33,180 nt of DNA from the IMG/VR virus record IMGVR_UViG_3300021138_000106, positions 1 through 33,180 of that record, one strand, 5' to 3'. The stretch comes from a virus. Both the position numbers and the translations under genes were made by a program. Shown in pieces: positions 26,242 to 33,180 of the stretch. The notes beneath the pieces are model-generated. The model made no database searches, was not told the origin of the DNA, and was given only the letters and a program-made list of their open reading frames with translations. Each line of letters begins with the position of its first letter. Positions within the stretch are counted from its first letter, which is position 1.

Positions 26242-26693
26242 TAATACGTAATTCCTAATTCTTTTTCAGTAAAAATAACAAACTTCCATCCTCTATCTTT
26301 ACAATATTCGGATGCAGCTTTCCACTTAGCTTCATTAATTCCCCATGTTTTAACTTCTGTAAGATATCTTTTTGTCATCTTTTGTTGCCTAACAGGGGGG
26401 TTTACTTGTTTAGCTGGTTTGACTTCAATTATAACAGTTTCTTTTACACTATCCTTATTTATTTTAGTTACAATAAAATCAGGATAATATCTATGTATTT
26501 TTCCATCTATAGGTGATCTATAATGTATAATAATCTCTTCAGATCCCCATGAAAGGATCTGTTTATCCTCGTCCAATCTCAACATTAATTTAAGTTCCCA
26601 TCCAGAACGATAAATAATGTTGGTAGGATCACCTTTGTATTTTTGTGGATTTTTGGGTTTAAAGCACCCTTGATATAATTTCATCTTCACCAT
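26241..26693 (-). CDS. 4: gp4 head-completion nuclease
   Basis: 150 aa, as in T4 (150). LYQGCFKPKNPQKYKGDPTN, IIYRSGWELKLMLRLDEDK, then IHRYYPDFIV, TVIIEVKPAKQ and NEAKWKAASEYCKDRGWKF. The YRS.WEL, (Y)PDF and (I)EVKP boxes are the E-D-ExK catalytic residues of a TnsA/restriction-like nuclease fold, the gp4 (T4 50/65) head-completion family. It acts on the filled head or the portal before tail joining. Start could be ATG 26693 or 26684; the second has GGTGAAG in front. First gene of the leftward late operon, divergent from gp48. Confidence 0.9.
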   Translation of the reverse strand: MVKMKLYQGCFKPKNPQKYKGDPTNIIYRSGWELKLMLRLDEDKQILSWGSEEIIIHYRSPIDGKIHRYYPDFIVTKINKDSVKETVIIEVKPAKQVNPPVRQQKMTKRYLTEVKTWGINEAKWKAASEYCKDRGWKFVIFTEKELGITY

Positions 26694-26740
26694 TTATAAT
26701 AAATATTCTTCTAATATTTAGCCGATTCTAAGGAACATAA

Positions 26741-27514
26741 ATGCCAATACCATCGAAGCCCTCTGGAGGATTTAAAAGTTATAGTTTTCCAGGAGATCTT
26801 GTAACAGCAGATCGAGGTAATGTATTCTACACACAAATTTATTTTACATCATACAGTAATCAATTTAATAGTACTCTTTCTTTAGCGGGTGATATTTTAC
26901 CTAATTTTTTACAAACTGGTCCTACTATAACTGCTTCTGGTGGATTTAGTTTGCCATTGCCTAATAAAATTAATGAAGTTCAAACTGTTACATGGGAAGC
27001 TGCTGATGCAGTTTCTCAAGCAATGTCTTTGGCTCAAGGTGCGGCTGGTGCAGTTTCTGCCAGAGCTGGTAATATTCTTAATAATATTGCAAGTGTATCT
27101 GGTAGTGTTGGAGAGTTTGGTGGCGCCGAAACAGGCAAAGCTCTTAATCCCCAATTGTATATGCTCTTCAAATCTCCTAATTTCAAAGAACATCAATTTT
27201 CTTGGACATTTACTCCAAATAATGAAAAAGAATCGAATGAATTAAATGATATTATCAATTATCTAAAAAAATATTCTTTACCAAGTAAATCAGGAAATTT
27301 TCTTTATAATTACCCTTCAATTGCTATGATACAATTCAAACCAAATGATGCATTTGCATTTAAAATTAAACCGTGTGCATTGGTTTCTGTTAACGTTGAC
27401 TACAGTGGTGGGGGTAGACCTTCGTTTTTTAAAAATGGTGCACCAACTGTTGTTAATCTTGGTTTAGCATTTAAAGAGATAGAACTTTGGACTCAAGATA
27501 ATTATAATAAATAA
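26741..27514 (+). CDS. 48: gp48 baseplate tail-tube cap
   Basis: 257 aa (T4: 364, so this is a short form). The N-terminus is Pro/Gly-rich (KPSGGFKSYSFPGDL). The centre contains ALNPQLYMLFKSPNFKEHQF followed by SWTFTPNNEKES, the core conserved motif of gp48 and the tail-tube fold: NPQ.Y.LF(K)...F..H.F.W...P.(N)..ES. Then a long helix (LNDIINYLKKYSLPS) and a beta end (GLAFKEIELWTQD). It caps the baseplate and starts tube growth with gp54. AAGGAACATAA precedes ATG. First gene of the rightward late operon. Confidence 0.9.
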   Translation: MPIPSKPSGGFKSYSFPGDLVTADRGNVFYTQIYFTSYSNQFNSTLSLAGDILPNFLQTGPTITASGGFSLPLPNKINEVQTVTWEAADAVSQAMSLAQGAAGAVSARAGNILNNIASVSGSVGEFGGAETGKALNPQLYMLFKSPNFKEHQFSWTFTPNNEKESNELNDIINYLKKYSLPSKSGNFLYNYPSIAMIQFKPNDAFAFKIKPCALVSVNVDYSGGGRPSFFKNGAPTVVNLGLAFKEIELWTQDNYNK

Positions 27515-27522
27515 GGTATTAA

Positions 27523-28416
27523 ATGGCTCAGGATAAATATTTCGATAAATTTCCAATAGTTCAATATGGCAATTCAGCATCAAATAATACGGTTGTTGAT
27601 ATTACTAAACGTGTGACTTTTTTAGATGTCGTATATAATAATCCATATGTATTTTATCCATACGATCTTACAGATTTTGAAAGACCAGATCAGTTCAGTT
27701 ATCGTTATTATAATGACCAGTATAAAAGTTGGATACTATATCTTTCAAATAAAATTACTGACCCTTATTATGGGTGGTATTTGCCACAAGACGAATTTGA
27801 TAATTTTGTAATCACAAAATATGGTTCAGTCGATTTAGCATCTTCTAAAATAAAATATTATGTTAATAATTGGGCTGACCAAGAAAATATAAGCACATCT
27901 AGATATAATTCTCTAACTCCTGGACAACAAGGTTATTGGCAACCTGTTTATGGTTTCAATAACAATATAATGTCATACTCTGCAAAACAAATCGATTGGA
28001 CAGTTACTACCAATCAAATGGTTTCTTATTCTGTAGGAAATACAAATTTTAATATCGATGAAATAGTTAATGTTGTATTTGATAATAATGATACTGGTCA
28101 AGGACAAGTTGTAGCGGCTGCTAATGGTGTATTGTATATTCAGCATACATCAGGTACTACCCTTGCGAACGGTGGTGTGACTATAGCTAACACTAGTTAT
28201 ATTTACGGAACAGAATCAAATGTGAATACTATTTTTACCTCTGCTTCGTTGATAACAACTACAATTGATCCCGCTGAACAAACTTATTGGGTTCCTGTTA
28301 CATATTATGATTACGAAAATCAAAAAAATGAATATAATAAAACGATTCAGGTTTTAGATAGCACTTATTCCACTGTTATAGTAAATAACATAAAAACATT
28401 ATTGAGTAATACCTAA
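27523..28416 (+). CDS. 53: gp53 baseplate wedge subunit
   Basis: 297 aa (T4 gp53: 196). FPIVQYGNSASNNTVVDITK then RVTFLDVVYNNPYVFYPYDL, TDFERPDQFSYRYYNDQYKS, WILYLSNKITDPYYGWYLPQ. The order D.TKRV......(N)(P).....YP(Y).(V)(.)(E)RPD.(.)(Y).YY.D..(Y/S)W.(I/L)...N....PYY.W.L is the gp53/LysM-like region that locks wedges together in the dome. The C-terminal 130 residues are a beta-rich extension absent from T4. Nine bases after gp48; overlaps the next gene by one base (TAATG). Confidence 0.9.
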   Translation: MAQDKYFDKFPIVQYGNSASNNTVVDITKRVTFLDVVYNNPYVFYPYDLTDFERPDQFSYRYYNDQYKSWILYLSNKITDPYYGWYLPQDEFDNFVITKYGSVDLASSKIKYYVNNWADQENISTSRYNSLTPGQQGYWQPVYGFNNNIMSYSAKQIDWTVTTNQMVSYSVGNTNFNIDEIVNVVFDNNDTGQGQVVAAANGVLYIQHTSGTTLANGGVTIANTSYIYGTESNVNTIFTSASLITTTIDPAEQTYWVPVTYYDYENQKNEYNKTIQVLDSTYSTVIVNNIKTLLSNT

Positions 28417-29651
28417 TGCCAATTGGTGATATTAATTTTCAAACCTTTACTATAGGCAGTTTAGATGTCAACGATTCAACAGCTATTGGGCTTGTTGGTC
28501 TTAACATATATGAAGACATATTAAATCCTTTAGGTCCAGTTGGTGAAGCTAGATTAAATGACTTCAATGACGCTGTTGGTAAATCTAATATTAATGGTAA
28601 AGAAGATGTTACCATTAGTTTTTCATGCGATCAGGGCGGTGGATCTGCTAGTTTTAAATTTAAACTAATGAAAAATACAAATGGCAATGATGGTTCTATG
28701 GAATCAAAAGGTTCTGGCCATAGTAAAAGATCTGACTTTAGATTTGTAAGCCCAGAACTATTAGCTTCCCAAGGTAATTTTATATCAAAGAGTTATAATA
28801 CACAAACCAGTGAAATGGTTAAAAATATGTTAACTGATTTTTTAAAAACAGATAAATCAGTTGATATTCAAGAGCAAACAAAAGGTAATCGTAGATTAGT
28901 ATTTCATAATGAACATTTTGCAGATGCTTATAAAAAATTAAACCACGAGCATGTTTCTTCTTCTCATGAATCTTCATGTTATGTTCTTTTTGTTCAGGGT
29001 GGTAGCTCTCCAAAATATGTGTTCTCTACATATGAACAATTATTTGAACAAGGACCAGTTACAAAATTAACACAATCTACAACTTTAGCAACTGGTAATA
29101 TATCAGATAAAACTAAACAAAATTCAATGATTTGGTTTAAGCCATCAGATACTTTTTTTACACCAGCTCGTTCGTTAACAAAACCAAATGAAAAAACATA
29201 TAATTTAACAACTGGTAAAGCCCATTCGGTACCACCGCAACAACCGCCATCTTTTAAATTTGCAGATGGTCAGGGTGTATTTACTACACCACCTTCAAGC
29301 GCAAATGGTGTACCTTCACATACTGTTAATGATCCTTCTAATAATAAAGATGATCCTTCTGTTTCTACTGCAAGAAAAAATAGAGCTGCTTTTCTAGCTT
29401 TCCTTTCTCAAAATTCAGCTGAATTAGAAATACCTGGAAATCCAGAAATTACTCTTGGTAGTATGATTGAATTAGATGTTCCTAAAAAAGCTAATCAAGA
29501 TATAGAACAAGGCGAAACGCAAATTAATGGTAAAGCTTTAGTTGTTTCTATTAGACACAAAATTAAACCTCTAGGCCAAACACCTAGATATACAATGGTA
29601 CTAAGAGTAGTTAAAGGTTCTTATAAACAAGGTGGTGGTGGTAATGGGTGA
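28416..29651 (+). CDS. 27: gp27-like baseplate hub protein
   Basis: 411 aa (T4 gp27: 391). LNIYEDILNPLGPVGEARLN, DFNDAVGKSNINGKEDVTIS, FKFKLMKNTNG, a KNMLTDFLKTDKSVDI helix, HEHVSSSHESSCYVLFVQGG and an (E)IPGNPEITLGSMIELDVPKK domain near the C-terminus. Motif order follows the hub with its tube-like barrels: (Q/Y)(E)DI(L)NP.GP...(V)(V/L)(D/N)..D..G...(I)NG.E..(T)(I)(S/R)F. It forms the trimeric base on which the gp5-type spike stands. Directly upstream of the OB-fold gene, overlapping by eight bases. Confidence 0.85.
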   Translation: MPIGDINFQTFTIGSLDVNDSTAIGLVGLNIYEDILNPLGPVGEARLNDFNDAVGKSNINGKEDVTISFSCDQGGGSASFKFKLMKNTNGNDGSMESKGSGHSKRSDFRFVSPELLASQGNFISKSYNTQTSEMVKNMLTDFLKTDKSVDIQEQTKGNRRLVFHNEHFADAYKKLNHEHVSSSHESSCYVLFVQGGSSPKYVFSTYEQLFEQGPVTKLTQSTTLATGNISDKTKQNSMIWFKPSDTFFTPARSLTKPNEKTYNLTTGKAHSVPPQQPPSFKFADGQGVFTTPPSSANGVPSHTVNDPSNNKDDPSVSTARKNRAAFLAFLSQNSAELEIPGNPEITLGSMIELDVPKKANQDIEQGETQINGKALVVSIRHKIKPLGQTPRYTMVLRVVKGSYKQGGGGNG

Positions 29652-29943
29652 TTTATACGCTGCAGAAGTGAGAAATATCATGGACCCTTTGAAATCGGGT
29701 AGAGTTCAAGTAAGAGTATATGGCCATCATGACGATGAAAATTCTGTTAAAGATGCTGATTTGCCATGGGCATTACCTTTACAGCCAGTAACTTCTGCCG
29801 CCACAGGTAAAGTTGGAACTGTACCTGTTGGATTATTAGTAGGTTCGAGAGTTGTGATTACATATTTACACAGTGATACTGCAGAGCAATATCCAATTAT
29901 ACTTGGATCTTTTGCTCGTGGTGCATTGCCAGCTGGAGGATAA
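29644..29943 (+). CDS. gp5-type OB-fold domain as a separate small protein
   Basis: 99 aa from MGDLYAAEVRNIMDPLKSGR; the ATG at 29644 is preferred over GTGs upstream in the same frame. RVQVRVYGHHDDENS, DLPWALPLQPVTSA, then GLLVGSRVVITYLHSDTAE and PIILGSFARG follow the OB-fold of T4 gp5 (residues 1-128): (R)V(Q/K)VR..G.......LP(W)A.P..........G......G..V...(F/Y)..G......(I)(I/V).G. No lysozyme domain follows, unlike T4 gp5. It plugs onto the hub and carries the needle. Confidence 0.85.
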   Translation: MGDLYAAEVRNIMDPLKSGRVQVRVYGHHDDENSVKDADLPWALPLQPVTSAATGKVGTVPVGLLVGSRVVITYLHSDTAEQYPIILGSFARGALPAGG

Positions 29944-29944
29944 A

Positions 29945-31444
29945 ATGTCTATAGATACAGGACCAGATAAAGGTGCAGGTAAAGCATTATTAGATATTAT
30001 TAGTTTTGGTATTGATACTTTTGGATCTAAAGAAACGCATAAATTAGCACCTAATAATCCTAAAGTAGGTGGTAAACCTGTTGATACTAATCCAAAATAT
30101 AATAATGCACCTGCAGTAAAAAATGATGCAGGTCAACCTGCAGTTTCGACATCGCGTTCGCAAAATGCACCAAACGCAGATAATCCAACTGTTGCTTCTG
30201 CTCCTGCAAATATGAAATTGCCAGACGCTTTAGCAAAAGTTGATCCAAAATCTGTAGCTGCTTCATTAAAAAATATGATGAGTTTACTTAACCTCGTTAA
30301 GAGTATTATCAATAGTGCAAGTAGTCATTCTCAAACTAAATCTGTAACAAAAGGTTTTTCTGGCGCTCTTTCTATTCTTGCGAACAAATATGGTTACAGT
30401 AAAGTTATAACAGCTTTTGATATAGCGTTAGAAAATAATGGTATTAATCAAATTGAACCTGATTACCAAACTATTGTTAAAGAAGGTATATCTAACTTAA
30501 TTCAGCAAGTTATGGTTTTCGGCGAAGATAAAATACCAGCTCCAGTTATACCTCCAATTGTGTATGGTACAGTATTACCGCCAGCAAATTTGATAGTTTA
30601 TTTTGCCAAAGTTCCTAACCTATATGTACAGCAATATTATTCATCAACCAGCGATCCATATCCTGGGTATATTCAGTGGCTAGGACCAAATGGTGATTAT
30701 CTATATTCTTTAAGACTATCGTATCAATATCCATATGCTTCTGCAGATGAAGAAATATTATCAACTTCCCAGTTAGAAATAGCGGCTGCTTTTGATCCAT
30801 ATATTTTAAATAATAAACCTATTCCTATTTTTATTACACCTACCATAATAAATACTGTTTTGGATATAGCAAGCGCGAATGTTCAAAAAAACGGTATGGA
30901 AAAAAATATGGGTAATGGCTCATCTGTTAATATAATGAGCTTATTACCAGAATTGATGGGTATTGCTGGTACTACTTTAAATGTTTCGCAAACTTTACAT
31001 TTACCAAACTCTGTTTTAAATCAAAGCACAGTTTCTGATTCGTTACAGAAATTTGCGACTAATATTTCTATGGCTAAATTAATGCAATCTAAATCTGCAG
31101 GAGCTTTTAATATTCCATCAGCGCTGAGTAGCCTTACAAATATTGCATCACTGGCAGGAGCTTTAGGTTCATTGGGAATTTCTATACCAAGTTTAGCTGC
31201 TGTAGCTGGCCTTACAGATATTAGTAGTTTGGGCGCTGTTGCAGATATTACTAAGTTATTAGCTTCTTCTTCGAATGCGCTGAATCAATTGAATTCACTT
31301 GGTATATCTCCTTCTGGATTGGCATATGATGCGTATACAGCTGCTGGAGCTACTTCGGCTTCTATAGCTCTTGGTTTACAACATTCTAATGTTTCTTCAG
31401 ATGCTATTTTAGTAACTGAAAGCATATTAAATAAGGTATTGTGA
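29945..31444 (+). CDS. Structural protein of unknown function in the baseplate operon
   Basis: 499 aa from the ATG at 29945; a longer in-frame start would overlap the OB-fold gene without a ribosome site. The N-terminus is Asn/Pro/Ala-rich and disordered (about 1-95). A middle domain at about 195-300 has a striking Tyr/Pro-rich run (VPNLYVQQYYSSTSDPYPGY, YSLRLSYQYPYASADEEIL). The C-terminus is Ala/Ser/Leu-rich helix (LSSLTNIASLAGALGSLGIS). No recognised family. Its place between OB-fold and needle genes suggests a role on the hub or needle, or as an ejected protein. Confidence 0.7.
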   Translation: MSIDTGPDKGAGKALLDIISFGIDTFGSKETHKLAPNNPKVGGKPVDTNPKYNNAPAVKNDAGQPAVSTSRSQNAPNADNPTVASAPANMKLPDALAKVDPKSVAASLKNMMSLLNLVKSIINSASSHSQTKSVTKGFSGALSILANKYGYSKVITAFDIALENNGINQIEPDYQTIVKEGISNLIQQVMVFGEDKIPAPVIPPIVYGTVLPPANLIVYFAKVPNLYVQQYYSSTSDPYPGYIQWLGPNGDYLYSLRLSYQYPYASADEEILSTSQLEIAAAFDPYILNNKPIPIFITPTIINTVLDIASANVQKNGMEKNMGNGSSVNIMSLLPELMGIAGTTLNVSQTLHLPNSVLNQSTVSDSLQKFATNISMAKLMQSKSAGAFNIPSALSSLTNIASLAGALGSLGISIPSLAAVAGLTDISSLGAVADITKLLASSSNALNQLNSLGISPSGLAYDAYTAAGATSASIALGLQHSNVSSDAILVTESILNKVL

Positions 31445-31445
31445 A

Positions 31446-32294
31446 ATGGGTTTGTTAGATAATTTTAATAAATTTTTAGAAAAAGCTCCATATGATGATG
31501 GAAGATCTTCGCCAGATTATCCATGGATTCATGGTATTGGCGGCTTGCTTGGTGATAGAAAAATAGTTCATGCTAACCCAGATAAACCTGATGAAGCATA
31601 TCATGAAAAAATACATCATGATGGCACTTTTGAACATAAAGAAGCTAATGGTTTATTGAGCAGAATTTCTAAAGAAGTAAGAGAATATGTTTCTGGTGGT
31701 CACAGCCATAATTCTGATAGCCATAAAGCAGATCATACACAGGGTAGTAAAAATACTGACGCTAAAGGTGATATGGGAACCGCTTCTGGTGGAGATCATT
31801 TTAAAGGGCATGGCGGTAAAGAAATAGGTGGTTCTTCAGAAGGTGGCCACAACCATACAGATGGTGATGATTTTCGTACTTCAAAAGGAAATGTAGTTAG
31901 TTCACACGAAGGGGATATGCATACAAATCATGATGGAGATCATGTTTCAACTGTAAATGGTACAAATTATCATACAACAGTTGGTGACCATGCACTTAAT
32001 GTGCAAGGTGGTCAATTAGATGTGCAGGTGAATAGTGGTAATACTCGTATATATTCGGCTAAAAGTATTTTAATACAAAGTGGAACAGAAATAACTTTAA
32101 GAGTAGGTAATTCTACATTATACATTAATTCTTCTGCAATGAGTATTGATATTCCTGGAGTTATTGGTATCGGAGCAAATTCTAATATTGGTGTATTTTC
32201 TAATACTAATATTGGTCTTTTTGCGAATACTTCAGGCTCTGGATATGTTAAAATTGTTGGCCCAACTGTTACTATTAACCCACCTGGAGGTTGA
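31446..32294 (+). CDS. Needle/spike beta-helix protein (gp5 C-terminal-like), histidine-rich
   Basis: 282 aa. Residues about 85-160 are unusually rich in His, Gly and Asp (GGHSHNSDSHKADHTQ, SEGGHNHTDGDDF). About 165-282 form short repeating strands (GDMHTNHDGDHVSTVNGTNY, HTTVGDHALNVQGGQLDVQV, ILIQSGTEITLRVGNSTLYI, NIGVFSNTNIGLFANTSGSG) that match the beta-helix of the T4 gp5 C-terminus and of phage spikes. It completes the membrane-piercing needle as a separate gene downstream of the OB-fold. His-rich turns may hold metal. One base after the 499-aa gene; followed by a His-rich protein and PAAR tip. Confidence 0.8.
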   Translation: MGLLDNFNKFLEKAPYDDGRSSPDYPWIHGIGGLLGDRKIVHANPDKPDEAYHEKIHHDGTFEHKEANGLLSRISKEVREYVSGGHSHNSDSHKADHTQGSKNTDAKGDMGTASGGDHFKGHGGKEIGGSSEGGHNHTDGDDFRTSKGNVVSSHEGDMHTNHDGDHVSTVNGTNYHTTVGDHALNVQGGQLDVQVNSGNTRIYSAKSILIQSGTEITLRVGNSTLYINSSAMSIDIPGVIGIGANSNIGVFSNTNIGLFANTSGSGYVKIVGPTVTINPPGG

Positions 32295-32296
32295 TT

Positions 32297-32503
32297 ATGA
32301 ATCATAAATTTGTAATTTTAAATAATGGAATATTAGAAACTTATACTAACTATGATGATATACCTTTGTCATTTGATCATGTGATTGAATTTAAACCATG
32401 GATTGATGAAGATCATGATCATGTTCATACAGATCATGATCATGAAGAATTAGCTCAATGGAATATTAAATTACAAGAACTTATGAAAAGGGAAACAAAA
32501 TAA
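32297..32503 (+). CDS. Small His/Asp-rich protein between needle and PAAR genes
   Basis: 68 aa from MNHKFVILNNGILETYTNYD; GGAGG lies six bases before this ATG. The middle DEDHDHVHTDHDHEE (about 36-50) has six histidines alternating with Asp and Glu, a strong candidate for a metal (zinc, iron or nickel) site. A C-terminal helix follows (LAQWNIKLQELMKRE). The stop overlaps the PAAR start (TAATG). It could load or shield the metal of the needle tip; this is inference from position and composition. Confidence 0.7.
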   Translation: MNHKFVILNNGILETYTNYDDIPLSFDHVIEFKPWIDEDHDHVHTDHDHEELAQWNIKLQELMKRETK

Positions 32504-32796
32504 TGCCAGCAGCAACTCGAGTAGATGATGCAGACGTAGCACATTGTTCTGGTATGAAAAGAGCAGTAGGTTCTCCTAATGTTTTTGTCAATGGTAAAGC
32601 GTGGTCTAGGCAGGGCGATGTTAATACATCACATTTAACTCCAACAGATGATCCATGCCCTTCTCATACTGCTCCGATAACCACAGGTTCTAATACAGTA
32701 TTCATTAATGGAAAGGGTGCTGGAAGAGTTGGTGATGCTTTAACAGATTGTACATCAGTGGCGGTTGGTTCGCCAAACGTATTTGCAGGCGGATAA
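32503..32796 (+). CDS. PAAR-domain spike tip (gp5.4-like)
   Basis: 97 aa. MPAATRVDDADVAHCSGMKR, AVGSPNVFVNGKAWSRQGD, THTA.-like DDPCPSHTAPIT, TGSNTVFINGKGAGRVGD, DCTSVAVGSPNVFAGG. The double GS.(N/T)VF(V/I)NGK...R.GD unit and the repeated (A)VGSPNVF, together with Cys and His at the turns, are the PAAR/gp5.4 sharpened tip that sits on the needle and binds metal. Complete. In T4 gp5.4 is the tip. ATG overlaps the previous stop; gp25 starts two bases after its stop. Confidence 0.93.
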   Translation: MPAATRVDDADVAHCSGMKRAVGSPNVFVNGKAWSRQGDVNTSHLTPTDDPCPSHTAPITTGSNTVFINGKGAGRVGDALTDCTSVAVGSPNVFAGG

Positions 32797-32797
32797 A

Positions 32798-33180
32798 ATG
32801 GCAGTAACAAGAGCAGACGTAATATTAAACACCAGAGGCAAACAAGAGTTTTTCTCTGATTTCTTAGATAGTTTTGCAATGACTCCAGTTGGTAATCAAC
32901 TTGGTAGAGTAGTAGATGCAGAATCTGTTAATCAATCTATAAAAAATTTAATATTGACAAGCACGGGCGAGAGGTTATTTCAACCATTAATTGGTAGTAA
33001 TATATATAATTCTTTATTTGAATTGAACAGCACGATAGAAGCTTCTACTATTGAATTTTTAATTGAAACAACTATTAAGAATAATGAACCAAGAGCTTCG
33101 GTTAATAGTGTTACTGTAATATCAAATCCAGATAATTATACTTTATCTATCAATATCGTTTATAATCTCATAAATAGTAC
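32798..33180 (+). CDS. 25: gp25 baseplate wedge subunit (partial, runs off the window end)
   Basis: About 127 codons are visible. MAVTRADVILNTRGKQEFFS, DFLDSFAMTPVGNQLGRVVD, SVNQSIKNLILTSTGERLFQ, PLIGSNI and, at the window edge, SVTVISNPDNYTLSINIVYN. The N.(S)(I/V)(K)(N/R)L(I)LT..GER(L/P)F.P..GS.(I/L) core is the gp25-like lysozyme-fold wedge protein common to T4, P2 (gpW) and type VI secretion (TssE). It starts sheath polymerisation at the baseplate. T4 gp25 is 132 aa, so it is nearly complete here. Confidence 0.92.
   Translation, partial: MAVTRADVILNTRGKQEFFSDFLDSFAMTPVGNQLGRVVDAESVNQSIKNLILTSTGERLFQPLIGSNIYNSLFELNSTIEASTIEFLIETTIKNNEPRASVNSVTVISNPDNYTLSINIVYNLINS

Noticed and set aside
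26691-26698. TATAAATG, one base from the T4 late promoter TATAAATA, between the divergent late operons
   Set aside because: It overlaps the start codon of the gp4 gene itself, so it cannot act as its promoter; no clear late promoter was identified there.

Overview
This window is part of the genome of a large tailed phage of the T4 superfamily (contractile-tailed myovirus). The diagnostic genes are the replication and late-transcription trio 33-59-32 in the T4 order (19.1-21.2 kb) and a T4-type tail module (23.5-33.2 kb): hub subunit gp26, head-completion nuclease gp4, tube proteins gp54-like and gp48, wedge gp53, hub gp27-like, a gp5-type OB-fold protein, a needle protein, a PAAR tip and gp25. 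The host is probably an alphaproteobacterium. The phage encodes a circularly permuted two-piece tmRNA whose tag begins ANDNNA, which is the alphaproteobacterial layout, and it has a GTA-type three-helix holin candidate. The host assignment is inference.

Layout. 1-3.76 kb: a leftward operon-like run of small early or accessory genes, including zinc-finger-like proteins, DUF7352-like and PGDYG-like proteins, tiny membrane proteins and a 36-aa ArfA-like ribosome rescue protein. 3.85-13.05 kb: mostly rightward small genes, many with their own sigma70-like promoter (TTGACT, 16-17 bp, TATAAT) and a shared leader; an AAA ATPase lies at 6.7 kb and one inverted coiled-coil membrane gene at 7.7-8.2 kb. 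10.83-11.39 kb and 13.05-13.35 kb lack genes but hold a terminator, direct repeats, orphan leftward promoters and RNA-like foldbacks. 13.36-18.44 kb: more rightward accessory genes, including a truncated HAD phosphatase fused to a duplicated domain, a secreted glycine-zipper protein, an SGNH-hydrolase-like protein without its serine, a DUF932 protein and a conserved 367-aa T4-superfamily protein. 18.44-18.95 kb: tmRNA, tRNA-Arg(UCU) and an odd long-variable-arm tRNA with a UAU anticodon. 18.96-21.18 kb: the 33-59-32 group, closed by a strong terminator. 21.24-26.69 kb leftward and 26.74 kb to the end rightward: divergent structural, lysis and baseplate operons.

How the genes work together. 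The early small-gene regions look built for host takeover and are individually promoted. gp32, gp59 and gp33 link replication to late transcription. The divergent late operons build the baseplate, the tube cap, the head-completion nuclease and the cell-wall-degrading apparatus. The early genes are markedly richer in GC than the AT-rich late genes, which use many AGA and ATA codons. The two tRNA anticodons (UCU, UAU) read exactly those codons.

The most striking content is translation related: a phage-borne permuted tmRNA and an ArfA-like microprotein, two normally redundant ribosome-rescue systems, in one phage, beside an unusual class II tRNA.
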